DNA of 64,000 nt, from contig WYBX01000138.1 in NCBI GenBank assembly GCA_011525695.1, forward strand, positions 1 to 64,000. Direction: 5' to 3'. The translations under genes and the position numbers were made by a program. Below are positions 1-9,039 of this stretch, piece after piece (within the stretch, counting starts at the first letter, position 1; each line of letters starts with the position of its first letter). The notes under the pieces were generated by a model, which saw nothing but the letters and a program-made list of their open reading frames with translations, was not told the origin of the DNA and did not search any database. Origin of the DNA: Verrucomicrobiia bacterium (GTDB taxonomy: Bacteria; Verrucomicrobiota; Verrucomicrobiia; Opitutales; Opitutaceae).

Positions 1-93
1 TGCCACGACGCAGTAGCCTTCGGTTGCAGGCGGGTGAACGTTCCGCCTGACGGGGACTTGCACCCCGCTGTGTGGACGCCCTCACAGGCGCAC

Positions 94-352
94 GAGGGCC
101 GTGCTCCGTCACGGCCATTGAGATCGATGAGCAGCGCAGGATTATTTCCGCATCGGATTTGTGGACGCCACGGAGGGCGTCCCTCCACGAATGCGCCTTC
201 GAAAGGACTCCACGGAGGTCGCCCCTCCACGAATGTCATCCCGATCAGGAGTCCAGAATCCTGGATCAGAACCAGATTCCTGGAGGGCCGTGCTCCGTCA
301 CGGCCACAACCTTCCGAACTTCGTAAATGGAGGGCCGTGCTCCGTCACGGCC
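94..352. repeat. GC-rich palindromic repeat array downstream of recN
   Basis: This non-coding stretch (the first 422 bases contain no convincing gene) carries two palindrome types. Type A, read on the minus strand, is a stem GGCCGTG/CACGGCC with loop ACGGAG and a trailing CTCC. It occurs at 94-116 (slightly truncated), 282-305 and 329-352, and the last two have a 47-base period. Type B is GGAGGG-CGT-CCCTCC at 172-186, with a weaker relative near 214-228. The same families recur at 7115-7281 and 57528-57628. The first 93 bases show nothing I can name. Long open frames across the repeats are by-products of their composition. Confidence 0.85.
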
Positions 353-422
353 AATGAGCTGCGCAGACCAGGCTGCGCCCCACGAACCGAAGTCAGAATC
401 CAAGGTTTTGAAGGGATGACCA

Positions 423-2081
423 CTACCGGCCCAGCAGTTCCTCGGCGTGCGCGAGCGCGCTCCGGGCACTGCGATCGCCGAGCATCCGGGCCAGCTCACC
501 GACGCGCGCCTTCCGGCTCGCCTGGATCGGCTCGATCGTCACCACGGCCCGGTCACGGGACTGATCCTTGTTCACCACCAGGTGACACGTCGCCTGCGCC
601 GCGACCTGGGGAAGGTGCGTGACACATAAGACCTGGTGGTTGCGGGCAATCCCGGCCATCTTCTCACCCACCACCCGGCCAATCTCGCCGCCGACATTGG
701 CATCCACCTCGTCAAAAACCAGCAGTGGAACCGCATCGAGATCGGCGAGCACCGTCTTCAACGCCAGCATGACCCGGGCGAGCTCGCCGCTCGAAGCGAT
801 CCGGCTGAGCGGCAATGGCGGTTCGCCCACGTTGGGCGAAAACAGGAACTCCACGCGGCAATCGCCGGCCGGCGCCAACTCCGGCAAGGGTACGAGTTGC
901 ACCTGGAAATCCGCCTTCGAAAACCCCAGTTGCCCAATCCCGCGGGCGGCGACCCGGGCCAGTTCCCTGGCCGCCTTCGTGCGCAGCTGACGCAGGGATT
1001 GCGCCCGGCTCCGGGCCAGCTGGAGGGCATCCGCGATCCTCCGCTCCAGCCGCAGCAGGGCGCCTTCGAGATCGCCCTGCACCTCGAGCCGCCGCCGCAT
1101 GGCCTCGCGGGCCGCCAGCACCGCCCCGAGGTCCGCGCCGTGGCGACGTTTCAGCTCGAGCCACGTATTCATGCGGGTCGTGAGTTGCTCCGCCTGCTCG
1201 GGATCATATTGCAGCTGGCTCAAGGCGGAAAACTCCGATCCCAGGTCCCCGAGTTCCACCATGACGGATGCCAGCCGGTCGGCCAATGGCTTGCTGGATC
1301 GATCCACCGCCTCCAGCTGCCGCGCCTCGCGCAACAGCGCCGCCAGCCGGCTCTGCACGCCCTCGTCGCCAATGAGCCCTCCCGCCAGCGCCGAGGACAA
1401 CTCAATCAATTCCTGCACCCGGCTCATCCGCTGGAAATCCAGCTCGAGTCGATCAACCGCCTCGTCGGACAGTTCCAATGCGTCCATCCGGGCAAGCTGG
1501 TTGCGGAGGTATTCGACCTGATCCGCCGGGAGCGCCGCCTCACCCGCCAGCTGTTCGCGCTCCGCGAGCAGTCCACGCCAGGCCGCATAGGACTCCTGGT
1601 AGGAGGCCAGCGCCTCGCTCGTCCGGCCAAACAAATCCAGCAATTCCAGCTGGCAGCTTTCCTTCAACAGCCGGCGCGGTTCGCTCGGGCCGTGAAAATC
1701 GACCCAGCGTTCACCGAGCCGCTGCAATGCCGCCAGCGTGGCGAGGCTGCCGTTGACTGAAATCCGCGGCGCCTTTTCCCGGGGAACACTGCGCTTGAGA
1801 ATGACGACACCGTCCTCGGAAGCGGGCAGGTCCAGCTCGGCGAGCAAGGGATCGATGCGCGCGGGATCGGAAAAATACAGCGATGCCTCCACCTCGGCCG
1901 CGGCCGCCCCCTGCCGGATGATCGTCTTCTCCGCACGCTCGCCGGCCAGCAGGCCCAAGGCCCCGAGCAGGATGCTCTTGCCGGCGCCGGTTTCCCCCGT
2001 CACCACCGTGAACCCAGCTTCGAAATCAAGCGCGACTTCCTCGAGCAAAGCCAGGTTGCGGATTCGGAGCGACTGCAGCAT
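423..2081 (-). CDS. recN: DNA repair protein RecN
   Basis: RecN is an SMC-like ATPase that binds DNA ends during double-strand break repair. The 552-residue product starts MLQSLRIRNLALLEEV, the classic RecN opening. Walker A (GETGAGKS) lies near residue 32, a long coiled-coil middle follows, then an ABC signature-like region (SSGELARVMLALK) and Walker B (LLVFDEVDANVGG), and the protein ends with the usual CVTHLPQVAA segment. Length fits the family (about 550). I chose the ATG at 2081 over an upstream ATG at 2102 because homology begins exactly there. It lies 48 bases downstream of the mannitol-type dehydrogenase gene and is followed by palindromic repeats. An SOS box was not recognised. Confidence 0.95.
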   Translation of the reverse strand: MLQSLRIRNLALLEEVALDFEAGFTVVTGETGAGKSILLGALGLLAGERAEKTIIRQGAAAAEVEASLYFSDPARIDPLLAELDLPASEDGVVILKRSVPREKAPRISVNGSLATLAALQRLGERWVDFHGPSEPRRLLKESCQLELLDLFGRTSEALASYQESYAAWRGLLAEREQLAGEAALPADQVEYLRNQLARMDALELSDEAVDRLELDFQRMSRVQELIELSSALAGGLIGDEGVQSRLAALLREARQLEAVDRSSKPLADRLASVMVELGDLGSEFSALSQLQYDPEQAEQLTTRMNTWLELKRRHGADLGAVLAAREAMRRRLEVQGDLEGALLRLERRIADALQLARSRAQSLRQLRTKAARELARVAARGIGQLGFSKADFQVQLVPLPELAPAGDCRVEFLFSPNVGEPPLPLSRIASSGELARVMLALKTVLADLDAVPLLVFDEVDANVGGEIGRVVGEKMAGIARNHQVLCVTHLPQVAAQATCHLVVNKDQSRDRAVVTIEPIQASRKARVGELARMLGDRSARSALAHAEELLGR

Positions 2082-2129
2082 GCGGCCAACGCATGAATCC
2101 ACCCGGGGCGTGGTGTCAAAGCCACAACT

Positions 2130-3641
2130 TCACCATCTCGCCGCCGGCCGCCCACCGTCCGGCGTTGTCAGCGAGAGCGCCCGCTGCAACGTCGCCCGCG
2201 CCCCAATCCGGTAAAAGGACTCCAAGCCGTCCTGGACGCGCCGCACAAATCCGGATGCGCCGGCCAGGTGCGCACTGAATATCTCCCGGACGCCCAGCAA
2301 TGGGGCGGGATCATGGCCGCCCTGCACCGCGAGCCCCTGCAGGCGGGCGGACATCGGGTCCTTCAATTCGAGCTTCCGGCCCCGTTCATCGGTGCCGGCC
2401 AGGAAGCGAAACCAGGCGGCGACCGTGAAGCTCAGCAAGGCAATCGGCCCGCCCCGCTCGATCTGTTCCTCGATCGAGCGCAGGAGAAACTTCGGCATCC
2501 CGGCTGAGCCATAGATGCCAATTCGGGACAGCTGATCGCGGATCGCCGGGTTTCCGAACCGCTCGAGCAGCGAGACCCGGTACTCCGCCAGGTCGACGCC
2601 CGGGACCACGGGAATCAGCCCCACCACCTCCCGCTCCATCGTGAGTTCGAGCAGCCGGCGAATGTCCGGATCCGCCATGGCCTCGTGCGCAAATTCGTAA
2701 CCCAGCAGCATTCCGATGTAGCACAGCGCCTGATGGCTGCCGTTCAGCAGCCGGAGCTTCATGGTCTCATAGGGAGCGACATCGGTCGTGATCAACGCAC
2801 CGGCCTGCTCCCATGCCGGCCGACCCTGGGCAAATCGGTCCTCGATGACCCATTGCCGGAAACCCTCGGTCATCACGGGACAGCGATCGTCGATGCCGAA
2901 TCCTGATCGGACCAGCTCCCTGTGGCTGGCCTCCGCGGCCGGCGTTATCCGGTCGACCATACTGTTGGGGAAGGCGCAGCCCTCCAGCCAGCGCGCCAGC
3001 ACAGGATCGCGCAGCTCCGCAAACGCCCCCAGGTTCCGTTTCAGGACGTCGCCATTGCCCTGGACGTTGTCGCAGGACATGAGCGTCGGCAGCGGCAGTC
3101 CGCGGCACCGGCGGCGATCGAGGGCTTCGAGCAGGTATCCAAACGAGCAGGCCGGCTCGTGGGGATGGGCCAAATCGTGGCGCAGCTCGGGGTGAACGGC
3201 GTCGAGCCCGCCGGTCGACGGATCGATGTAATAACCGCCCTCGGTGATCGTGAGCGAAATGATCCGGGTGTCGGGGGAGGCCAGCTTTTCCAGCACCGCC
3301 TCGCGGTCATCCAGCGAGAACAGGTACCCGACGATGCTCCCGACCACGCGCGGCCGGTCGCCCCCAGTCGTGCGTTCAACCAGGGTGTAAAGACAGTCCT
3401 GTCCCGCCATCGCATCCCGCATCTGTGCATCGCGCGGCAGCAGTCCGATCCCACAGTACCCCCAGCACCGGTCGCCGCCCTGATGCAGCAGATCCTCCGC
3501 GTAAACCGCCTGGTGGGCCCGGTGAAATCCGCCGACGCCGATGTGGACCATCGCCTGGCCGACCTGCGAGCGATCGTAGCGGGGGCGTGGAACCGAAGCC
3601 GGGAGCCGGTCGAGGTTTTTTTGGGAAAGCGGGACAGCCAT
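2130..3641 (-). CDS. Mannitol 2-dehydrogenase family oxidoreductase
   Basis: This is a long-chain, zinc-independent polyol dehydrogenase of 503 residues, the usual length for mannitol 2-dehydrogenases, which oxidise D-mannitol (or D-arabinitol, D-sorbitol) to the ketose with NAD. The N-terminal Rossmann motif HIGVGGFHRAHQAVY spans about 33-47. The motif KLRLLNGSH places Lys295, Asn300 and His303 exactly where the Pseudomonas fluorescens enzyme has its catalytic Lys, Asn and His, with another Asn at 192. Together with the adjacent zinc dehydrogenase and the ABC importer upstream it resembles the Rhodobacter smo/mtlK polyol operon. Fructuronate and tagaturonate reductases share the fold, but the HRAHQAVY start favours the mannitol branch. 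Substrate is inferred. Confidence 0.88.
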   Translation of the reverse strand: MAVPLSQKNLDRLPASVPRPRYDRSQVGQAMVHIGVGGFHRAHQAVYAEDLLHQGGDRCWGYCGIGLLPRDAQMRDAMAGQDCLYTLVERTTGGDRPRVVGSIVGYLFSLDDREAVLEKLASPDTRIISLTITEGGYYIDPSTGGLDAVHPELRHDLAHPHEPACSFGYLLEALDRRRCRGLPLPTLMSCDNVQGNGDVLKRNLGAFAELRDPVLARWLEGCAFPNSMVDRITPAAEASHRELVRSGFGIDDRCPVMTEGFRQWVIEDRFAQGRPAWEQAGALITTDVAPYETMKLRLLNGSHQALCYIGMLLGYEFAHEAMADPDIRRLLELTMEREVVGLIPVVPGVDLAEYRVSLLERFGNPAIRDQLSRIGIYGSAGMPKFLLRSIEEQIERGGPIALLSFTVAAWFRFLAGTDERGRKLELKDPMSARLQGLAVQGGHDPAPLLGVREIFSAHLAGASGFVRRVQDGLESFYRIGARATLQRALSLTTPDGGRPAARW

Positions 3642-3710
3642 GGCGCTTCGAGACTGAACCGGCGCATGCCCACTTGCGACGATTTACGAATCGCCGTGCC
3701 CGATTCGGGT

Positions 3711-4754
3711 TCAAGACTCCGCCGGCAGATCAATCTGCACCTTGACGCTCGACGGCGGCATCCGGGCGGCAAATTCGAAGGCCGCGACTGATTCCTGGAA
3801 GGGAAACCGATCCGTGAGGAGCGGTTTAACGTCAATCTTGCCGGCCGAAATCAGCTCCAGCGTGCGCGGAAAGACGTGGGCATAACGAAAGACGGTCTCG
3901 ATTCGCGCCTCCTTGGCCTGCGCCGCCACCACATCGAGCGGCACCGGCGCCCCGGGGATGCCGATGTAGACGAGAGATCCGCCCGGGCAGAGCAGCTCAA
4001 AGACCCCTCGGATGGCCTCGGCGCTGCCACTCGCCTCGAAGACCACGTCCGCGCCCCAACCATCCGTGGCCTCCGCCACGACCCTGGCGGGATCCTGTTC
4101 ACGGATGTTGATACCTGTGACGCCGGCATAGCGCGCGGCCATCGCGAGCTTGGGCGCATGCACATCGGTGATGAAAACCCGGCTGCAACCACCGGCCAGC
4201 GCGGCGAGCGCGGTCACGACGCCGATCGGGCCCGCCCCGAGCACGACCGCCACATCGCCGGGACGAATCCGCGCTTTGGTGACGGCATGGACCCCCACGG
4301 CAAGCGGCTCCACCATGGCGCCCTCCGCGAAGGATACATTCGCAGGCATCCGGAAGGTGAAGTCCGCCGGATGCACGACCGTCGGTCGCAGGCAGCCATG
4401 CACCGGCGGAGTTGCCCAAAACCGGACGGAACGATCGAGATTGTAGAGCCCGCGTCGCGCCGCCCGGCTGCCGGGATCCGGCACGCCGGGTTCCATGCAA
4501 ACCCGGTCGCCCGGGTGCAGCGACTTCACCTGGGGACCAGTTTCAACCACCACACCGGACGCCTCGTGACCCAGGATCATCGGCTCGCGAACCACATACG
4601 GACCGATCGCACCATGCAGATAGTAATGCAGATCGCTCCCGCAGATTCCGACCGAACGGATCGCAATCCGGACATCCCCCGGGCCCAATGGCTCTTCAAC
4701 GTCAATGGAGCGCAACGAAAGGCGGAGCCTGGTCTCGAGCACGAGTGCTTGCAT
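3711..4754 (-). CDS. Zinc-type polyol (xylitol/sorbitol) dehydrogenase, MDR family
   Basis: A 347-residue medium-chain dehydrogenase. Catalytic zinc ligands are visible as Cys in GICGSDLHY (about residue 38), His-Glu in GHEASG (about 63) and Glu in MVEPLAVG (about 148). The NAD Rossmann motif is VLGAGPIG. It probably oxidises a sugar alcohol such as xylitol or sorbitol to the ketose. The lobe that normally binds the structural zinc with four cysteines reads EPGVPDPGSRAARRGLYNL and contains no cysteine, so that site is lost; rhizobial xylitol-dehydrogenase-like proteins share this feature as I remember them. The gene sits 69 bases upstream of the mannitol-type dehydrogenase on the same strand, and a 278-base divergent region separates it from vapB. 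Confidence 0.87.
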   Translation of the reverse strand: MQALVLETRLRLSLRSIDVEEPLGPGDVRIAIRSVGICGSDLHYYLHGAIGPYVVREPMILGHEASGVVVETGPQVKSLHPGDRVCMEPGVPDPGSRAARRGLYNLDRSVRFWATPPVHGCLRPTVVHPADFTFRMPANVSFAEGAMVEPLAVGVHAVTKARIRPGDVAVVLGAGPIGVVTALAALAGGCSRVFITDVHAPKLAMAARYAGVTGINIREQDPARVVAEATDGWGADVVFEASGSAEAIRGVFELLCPGGSLVYIGIPGAPVPLDVVAAQAKEARIETVFRYAHVFPRTLELISAGKIDVKPLLTDRFPFQESVAAFEFAARMPPSSVKVQIDLPAES

Positions 4755-4943
4755 GGAGCGAGGTTGGAGCCCGATTCAATGCGCCGAATTCAGCGGCGCA
4801 CAAACATGAACCGCGACGAACGACGGCCCCGAGGATCAGGGGTGAATATCCTGTCTGCGCAGAAAAAGGTTCCTCGCTTTGCCACCTTGATTCCGAGACG
4901 TGGTATGCTTCGACGCGTGCGTAACCTCCTCCCCGGTCATTGT

Positions 4944-5018
4944 CATACTGTATTGACCTACAATATGTTGGCTTATAAGCCATACTATTGACTTGCGGAT
5001 ATGGTTGCAGAGCCATAT
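4944..5018 (+). promoter_or_regulatory. Candidate vapBC promoter/operator region
   Basis: This AT-rich island in a GC-rich chromosome lies just upstream of vapB. It contains a perfect 12-base palindrome GGCTTATAAGCC at 4970-4981 and an inverted repeat ATATGG-N8-CCATAT at 4999-5018. There is also an imperfect direct repeat, CATACTGTATTGAC (4944-4957) and CATACTATTGAC (4981-4992), each ending in a possible -35 TTGAC. VapB proteins usually repress their own operon by binding such palindromes. That these are VapB operators is inferred. No single -10 is clearly best. Confidence 0.55.
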
Positions 5019-5032
5019 CGTTGGGTTCGCCC

Positions 5033-5299
5033 ATGAAAATGACGATGCATATCGACGAGGATGTTCTGGACCGGGTGATGAAGATCACCGGGGCGCCGAC
5101 AAAGCGGGAAGCCGTTGAGATTGCGCTCAAGGAGATGGCGCGTCGTCACAAGTTGAAGGAGCTCTTCGGAATGGGGCTCGGGCTTACTCCGGAAGAATTG
5201 AAGGCGGAATTCGCTTCGACCCCGACGGACGATTTTGAGCGGCCAACGCTGCTGGCTGCGGAGGACAAGGCTGCCTATGACGAGCCTGGTTCTACCTGA
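5033..5299 (+). CDS. vapB: Type II antitoxin, VapB family (DUF2191-like)
   Basis: An 88-residue protein beginning MKMTMHIDEDVLDRVM and continuing with GAPTKREAVEIALKEMARR, the ribbon-helix-helix pattern of VapB antitoxins that bind DNA and neutralise VapC. The C-terminal half is acidic and probably wraps the toxin. I chose the ATG at 5033 because the conserved domain starts there; an upstream in-frame ATG at 4988 falls within the operator-like palindromes. Its end overlaps vapC by 23 bases, indicating coupled translation. The pair lies on the strand opposite to the polyol genes on both sides. Confidence 0.9.
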   Translation: MKMTMHIDEDVLDRVMKITGAPTKREAVEIALKEMARRHKLKELFGMGLGLTPEELKAEFASTPTDDFERPTLLAAEDKAAYDEPGST

Positions 5300-5675
5300 C
5301 AGCAGCTACTTCATCAGCCGTGCCCGCGAAGGCGTGGATCCCTTCCAGGAACTTCGCGGGCACGCGGAGGAATGCGAATTCGCCACCTGCGGCATCGTTG
5401 TACTGGAAGTCTGCCGGGGGCGGCGCGATCCGGGGCTGTACCGACGGTTTCTCGAACGGTTTGGCGTCATGATCTTCTTGCCCAGTTCCAATGCGATCTG
5501 GGAACGGGCGACCCAGCTGGCTTGGCGGATGGACCGACAGGGGCTCGTCATTCCCGCCACGGACATTCTCATTGCGGCCACGGCACTGCAGGCCGGAGCA
5601 GCCGTGCTGACGTCGGACGCGCATTTCCGGCATGTGCCGGGGCTCGAGGTCATCGGTCGACTGGAGGCCAGTTGA
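5277..5675 (+). CDS. vapC: Type II toxin VapC, PIN-domain ribonuclease
   Basis: A 132-residue PIN-domain protein, normal VapC length. The four acidic metal ligands are visible: Asp8 (LPDSSYF), Glu44 (VVLEVCRG), Asp96 (PATDILIA) and Asp114 (TSDAHF). VapC toxins are Mg-dependent RNases, often cutting tRNA or rRNA; this one's target cannot be predicted. The start ATG at 5277 overlaps the end of vapB. The gene ends 59 bases before the convergent end of the ABC ATPase gene, so the pair is wedged inside the polyol cluster. Confidence 0.92.
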   Translation: MTSLVLPDSSYFISRAREGVDPFQELRGHAEECEFATCGIVVLEVCRGRRDPGLYRRFLERFGVMIFLPSSNAIWERATQLAWRMDRQGLVIPATDILIAATALQAGAAVLTSDAHFRHVPGLEVIGRLEAS

Positions 5676-5734
5676 CCGAAAGGCGCGAAGTCGAGGCAGC
5701 GTGGCAAAGTCGTCGCGGCTCTATTCCGGCGGCG

Positions 5735-6934
5735 TCAATCTGGAGCGCGTCCTGCGGAGGTCCGACCGATTGCCAGTCCGGTTTCTGCGTCGAAAAGATG
5801 AATGCGATCGAGCGGCAGGTGTAGCGAGACGTTGTCGCCGGTCTTGTGCAGCCGGTCGCCGGCAATCCGGGCGGACAGCCCCCCCCATGCTCCGCGAAGG
5901 TAGAGGATCGACTCCGCGCCGGTTGGCTCAGCCAGTTCCACCGTCATCGGTGGCAGGAGATGGCATGCGCCGGCGGGTGTGAGGACGAGGTGTTCGGGCC
6001 GGATGCCGAGCACGGCCGGCCGGCCCTGGTGGCCACGGGCGATTTCGGCGAGCGTGCCCTCCAGGGGGATGTCGAGCGGCTCTGGCCCCTGCCCGCCCAC
6101 GAAGTGCAGGGCGGCTGCCCGCCCCTGGATCGTGCCGGACACGAGGTTCATCGGCGGGCTGCCAATGAATCCAGCGACGAACACGTTGGCTGGCTCGCGG
6201 TAGAGCGTGAGCGGATCGGCGACCTGCATGATGGCGCCTTCGTTCATCACGCAAATCCGATCGCCCATCGTCATCGCCTCAACCTGATCATGGGTCACGT
6301 AAATCATCGTGCTCCGCAGCCGCGCGTGCAGCTGGCTGATCTCGGCGCGCATCTGGACGCGCATCTTGGCGTCCAGATTGGAAAGCGGCTCATCGAACAG
6401 GAAGACGGCCGGATCCCGGACGATGGCCCGGCCAAGTGCCACGCGCTGCCGCTGGCCGCCGGAGAGGGCGTTCGGCTTGCGGTGCAGCACGGCCTCCAGT
6501 CCAAGCACGCCGGCGGTCCGAGTGACCGTCTCCCGGATCTCCTCCGACTTCCGCTTTGCCAGCTTCAGTCCGAAGGCGAGGTTGTTGAAGACCGACATGT
6601 GCGGGTACAGCGCGTAATTCTGGAAAACCATCGCGATGCCGCGCTCCTTTGGCTCCAGCCCCACCACGTCGCGGCCACCGATTTCAATGGATCCAGCGCT
6701 GGGCTCCTCGAGCCCGGCCACCATGCGCAGGGTCGTCGACTTGCCGCAGCCGGACGGACCGACCAGCACCATGAACTCTCCCGGCTCGATCTCCAGGTCG
6801 ACGCCCTTGACCGCGACCGTGGGAGCGTGGCCCCGCTCGCCCGGATAGGTCTTGGCCAGGCCTCGCAACCGGACGGCGCCCTTTGCAGGCGCGCCACCAG
6901 CTGGGAGGGCCGAAGGTCTGTCAGGAGCTTGCAT
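5735..6934 (-). CDS. Sugar/polyol ABC importer ATPase (MalK/SmoK type)
   Basis: A 399-residue nucleotide-binding subunit of a carbohydrate importer. Walker A GPSGCGKST begins at residue 59, the signature LSGGQ is at 157-161, Walker B VFLFDE is at 177-182, and a C-terminal TOBE/MalK-like domain follows (RPEHLVL near 290). I set the start at the ATG at 6934, before MQAPDRPS; the frame stays open far upstream only because it reads through the palindromic repeats. It is on the same strand as the two permeases and binding protein, but a 377-base repeat region separates it from them. It most likely powers uptake of the polyol oxidised by the adjacent dehydrogenases. Confidence 0.9.
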   Translation of the reverse strand: MQAPDRPSALPAGGAPAKGAVRLRGLAKTYPGERGHAPTVAVKGVDLEIEPGEFMVLVGPSGCGKSTTLRMVAGLEEPSAGSIEIGGRDVVGLEPKERGIAMVFQNYALYPHMSVFNNLAFGLKLAKRKSEEIRETVTRTAGVLGLEAVLHRKPNALSGGQRQRVALGRAIVRDPAVFLFDEPLSNLDAKMRVQMRAEISQLHARLRSTMIYVTHDQVEAMTMGDRICVMNEGAIMQVADPLTLYREPANVFVAGFIGSPPMNLVSGTIQGRAAALHFVGGQGPEPLDIPLEGTLAEIARGHQGRPAVLGIRPEHLVLTPAGACHLLPPMTVELAEPTGAESILYLRGAWGGLSARIAGDRLHKTGDNVSLHLPLDRIHLFDAETGLAIGRTSAGRAPD

Positions 6935-7084
6935 CGTGAAGGTGGTCCGAAGCACATGTTTTCCGGCGCCGGCTGAAGCTGCAATGAAAGATATCTTCCC
7001 AGTGCGAATCTCATAAATGGAGCGACGACCTCCTCGACGGGGCCTGTCGAACCGGCTCCGTGGTGTCCACAAACCCGATGAGCC

Positions 7085-7281
7085 ATTCTTTCTGCGCAGC
7101 GGATCGGTCTTCATGGCCGTGACGGAGCACGGCCCTCCAAATACGATGCTCGTACATGGAGGGACGCCCTCCGTGGCGTCCTTAAGCCCGATGGGAAATT
7201 CTTTCTGCGCAGCGGATCGGTCTTCATGGCCGTGACGGCCTGCGCGCCGAAGCCTCGGCGAAGGCGGGAGCACGGCCCTCC
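7085..7281. repeat. Palindromic repeats and 113-base duplication inside the ABC operon
   Basis: The 377 bases between the ATPase start (6934) and the permease stop (7312) hold no gene. A 41-base segment occurs identically at 7085-7125 and 7198-7238, a period of 113 bases. A type A palindrome is at 7115-7138 (loop ACGGAG). A second copy, 7228-7281, is split after GGCCGTGACGG by a 30-base insert (7239-7268) that contains its own hairpin CGCCGA/TCGGCG. A type B palindrome GGAGGG-ACG-CCCTCC lies at 7158-7172. A degenerate related unit follows the ATPase start near 7014-7050. Confidence 0.85.
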
Positions 7282-7311
7282 ATGTACGAGGTTCGGAACG
7301 TCGTGGCGGGG

Positions 7312-8127
<816 letters not shown>

Positions 8128-8130
8128 GAC

Positions 8131-9039
8131 TCAGGCTCCCTGCTTGAGGCTCGTGGCCAGCATCCGTACGAGGAAGAAGGCGACGATGTTGGCCAGGATC
8201 ACGGCGAGGATTCCGCCGGCCGATCCGATGCCGACGTCGAACTGCAGCAAGCCCAGCGAATACACGAGGAAGGCCAGGTTGGTCGTGGAATGGCCAGGGC
8301 CACCCGAGGTGGTGGTGTAGATTTCCGCAAAAATCGACAGCAGGAAAATCGTCTCCACCAGCACCACGACCCCAATCGCCCGGCGCAGATGCGGCAGGAT
8401 GACGTGGAGGAAGACCTGTGCGCCGCCCGCGCCATCGATCCGCGCGGCCTCGCGCTGCTCGGGATCGAGGGATTTCAGCGAGGTGTAAAGGACGAGAAAC
8501 GCGAACGGCAGCCATTCCCAGGACACAATCATGATCAGCGAAAGCATCGGACAGCCCCCCAGCCAGTCGATCGGGGCCAGTCCGACAAGGCTGAGTGCCC
8601 GGGCCGCGACACCGTAGACCGGATGCAGGATCATGTTCTTCCATACGAGGGCACTCACCGTCGGCATGACGAAGAACGGCGCGATGGCCAGCAGCACCGC
8701 CACGTTCCGGCCCGGGAATCGCCGCTCGAATAGGACGGCCATCGCCGTTCCGCCTCCCACCGTGACCGCCAGCACCGAGCCGACCAGGACAATGGTGTTA
8801 ATCACCGCGGGCAGAAACGAGGGGTCCTCCCAGAGATACTGGTAGTTCTCGAAGCCGGCAAAGCCACGGAGATCGGGATTCAGCAGACTGTATCGGACCA
8901 GCGAGAAATAGACTGCCAGCCCCAGGGGCACGACCATCCAGAACAGGAGCACGCCCACCGCCGGCAGCTGGAGCAGCATCCGCCAGGACCCGCGCGGGCC
9001 GGTGGCAGCGGATGTCCCGGAACTGGTGCTGGCCGGCAT
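8131..9039 (-). CDS. Carbohydrate ABC transporter permease (MalF/SmoF type)
   Basis: A 302-residue permease with a hydrophobic N-terminal segment (about residues 22-45), six core membrane segments and the EAA motif EAARIDGAGGAQVFLHVILP near residue 209. It pairs with the downstream MalG-type permease. Its ATG at 9039 directly follows the stop codon of the binding-protein gene (9040-9042) with no spacer, so translation is likely coupled. Confidence 0.9.
   Translation of the reverse strand: MPASTSSGTSAATGPRGSWRMLLQLPAVGVLLFWMVVPLGLAVYFSLVRYSLLNPDLRGFAGFENYQYLWEDPSFLPAVINTIVLVGSVLAVTVGGGTAMAVLFERRFPGRNVAVLLAIAPFFVMPTVSALVWKNMILHPVYGVAARALSLVGLAPIDWLGGCPMLSLIMIVSWEWLPFAFLVLYTSLKSLDPEQREAARIDGAGGAQVFLHVILPHLRRAIGVVVLVETIFLLSIFAEIYTTTSGGPGHSTTNLAFLVYSLGLLQFDVGIGSAGGILAVILANIVAFFLVRMLATSLKQGA

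Noticed and set aside
94..352. Repeat arrays as a CRISPR
   Set aside because: Only two or three palindromic units per locus, linkers between units are conserved rather than unique, and there are no cas genes.
2130..3641. Fructuronate reductase (UxuB) call
   Set aside because: Although pectin-related genes occur in the window, the motifs and the adjacent polyol importer favour a mannitol-type dehydrogenase.
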